Below, piece by piece: positions 63,583-64,000 of a DNA stretch of 64,000 nucleotides. Within the stretch, counting starts at the first letter, position 1. Each line of letters starts with the position of its first letter. Source of the stretch: UBA8437 sp963582065 (GTDB lineage: Bacteria > Planctomycetota > Planctomycetia > Planctomycetales > Planctomycetaceae); assembly GCA_963582065.1 (NCBI GenBank), contig CAUZRQ010000015.1, positions 10,255 to 74,254 of the forward strand, given 5' to 3'. A model generated the notes under the pieces. It was not told where the DNA came from, did no database searches, and saw nothing but the letters and a program-made list of their open reading frames with translations. Both the position numbers and the translations under genes were made by a program.

Positions 63583-64000
63583 ATGGTTGAACCGTCTCTT
63601 TATCGTCGCATTCTCGGTGATCAACTCGACCAGCTGGCTCCGGCTCTGCGTCGCTTTCACGATTCTTCAGTGACCCGACAGGTCTCGGGTACCTTTGAAG
63701 TGATACGGGGGGCTGGTCGCTGGCGTGGCTGGCTGGCGACGCTGATGCGGCTGCCACCTGCCGGCTTGGAGGTCCCGGTTACCGTTGAAGTGGCCGTGAC
63801 GGGAAATCAGGAACGATGGGTACGGTGCTTCGACACCCACCTGATGCCGACTCGGCAATGGCAGTCCGGTGACCTGTTGATCGAGGCGGGGGGGCCCTTG
63901 CGGCTTGGCTTCGAACTGCTTCCCGAACAGGATGGGTTGCGGTACCGGTTACGGCGGACCTGGTTCTGCCTGGTGCCGCTGCCGTCGTTCCTGGCGCCCC
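63583..64000 (+). CDS. DUF4166-domain protein, N-terminal part
   Basis: The frame is open to the right edge, giving 139 residues. PSLYRRILGDQLDQLAPALRRFHDSS, then GLEVPVTVEVAVTGNQERWVRCF, matches the DUF4166 pattern (a conserved LYRRxLGxxxxxLPPALRxxH start and a beta-rich core). A GGAAGGGG sequence at about 63567-63574 precedes the ATG. The role of DUF4166 is unknown; it is often found with short-chain dehydrogenases. The gap from the previous gene is 257 bases. Confidence 0.75.
   Translation, partial: MVEPSLYRRILGDQLDQLAPALRRFHDSSVTRQVSGTFEVIRGAGRWRGWLATLMRLPPAGLEVPVTVEVAVTGNQERWVRCFDTHLMPTRQWQSGDLLIEAGGPLRLGFELLPEQDGLRYRLRRTWFCLVPLPSFLAP

Overview
The window is about 64 kb of high-GC bacterial chromosome. 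Its gene content points clearly to Planctomycetota. It holds several paired DUF1501 and DUF1549/DUF1553 genes, a DUF1552 plus DUF1592/DUF1588/DUF1585 pair, an FGE-like/PQQ-propeller fusion, a PSCyt1-type CxxCH domain and a STAS plus RsbW-like switch pair. I ran no database search. Family names come from motifs and general architecture read in the translations.

Layout. 1-7134: one tightly packed plus-strand operon (FAD-dependent oxidoreductase end, DUF3311-like protein, sodium:solute symporter, hotdog thioesterase, LolD-like ATPase, giant FtsX-like permease). 7282-13108: small membrane protein, a TAXI-type TRAP transporter (binding protein plus fused permease) and a gamma-glutamyltransferase. 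13144-16039: leuA, preceded by an apparent leucine attenuator (leucine-rich leader peptide plus intrinsic terminator), then two small hypothetical genes. 16036-20424: molybdenum cofactor genes (MoeA-PBP fusion, MoeA, MobA) and a cysteine-cluster protein. 20522-25852: housekeeping genes (HU-like protein, pyrD, trpS, aquaporin, acpS, Sir2, cupin). 25936-33118: a large propeller/CBM9-like exported protein, an RNase HII-like protein, a ceramidase-like protein and nadE. 33267-53312: three planctomycete DUF1549/1553 + DUF1501 cassettes, with an FGE-PQQ fusion, a TonB-dependent receptor, an M3 peptidase, a STAS/RsbW pair and a WD40 protein between or beside them. 53442-58000: a variable region around tRNA-Asn(GTT). 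It holds two truncated tRNA-Asn 5' halves, 11-bp iterons, a degenerate tyrosine recombinase C-terminus and small cargo-like genes. 58038-64000: an AIM24-like protein, a DUF1552/DUF1592 operon and the start of a DUF4166 protein.

The two observations I consider most worth follow-up are these. (1) A translation-coupled leucine attenuator lies in front of leuA, with a leader containing LLLGLLL, a strong terminator and a competing helix all visible. (2) A ladder of tRNA-Asn 5' halves (54313, 56442 and the intact gene at 57529) is followed by related sequence and ends in an integrase remnant whose stop codon lies inside the tRNA. This suggests repeated integration at one tRNA.
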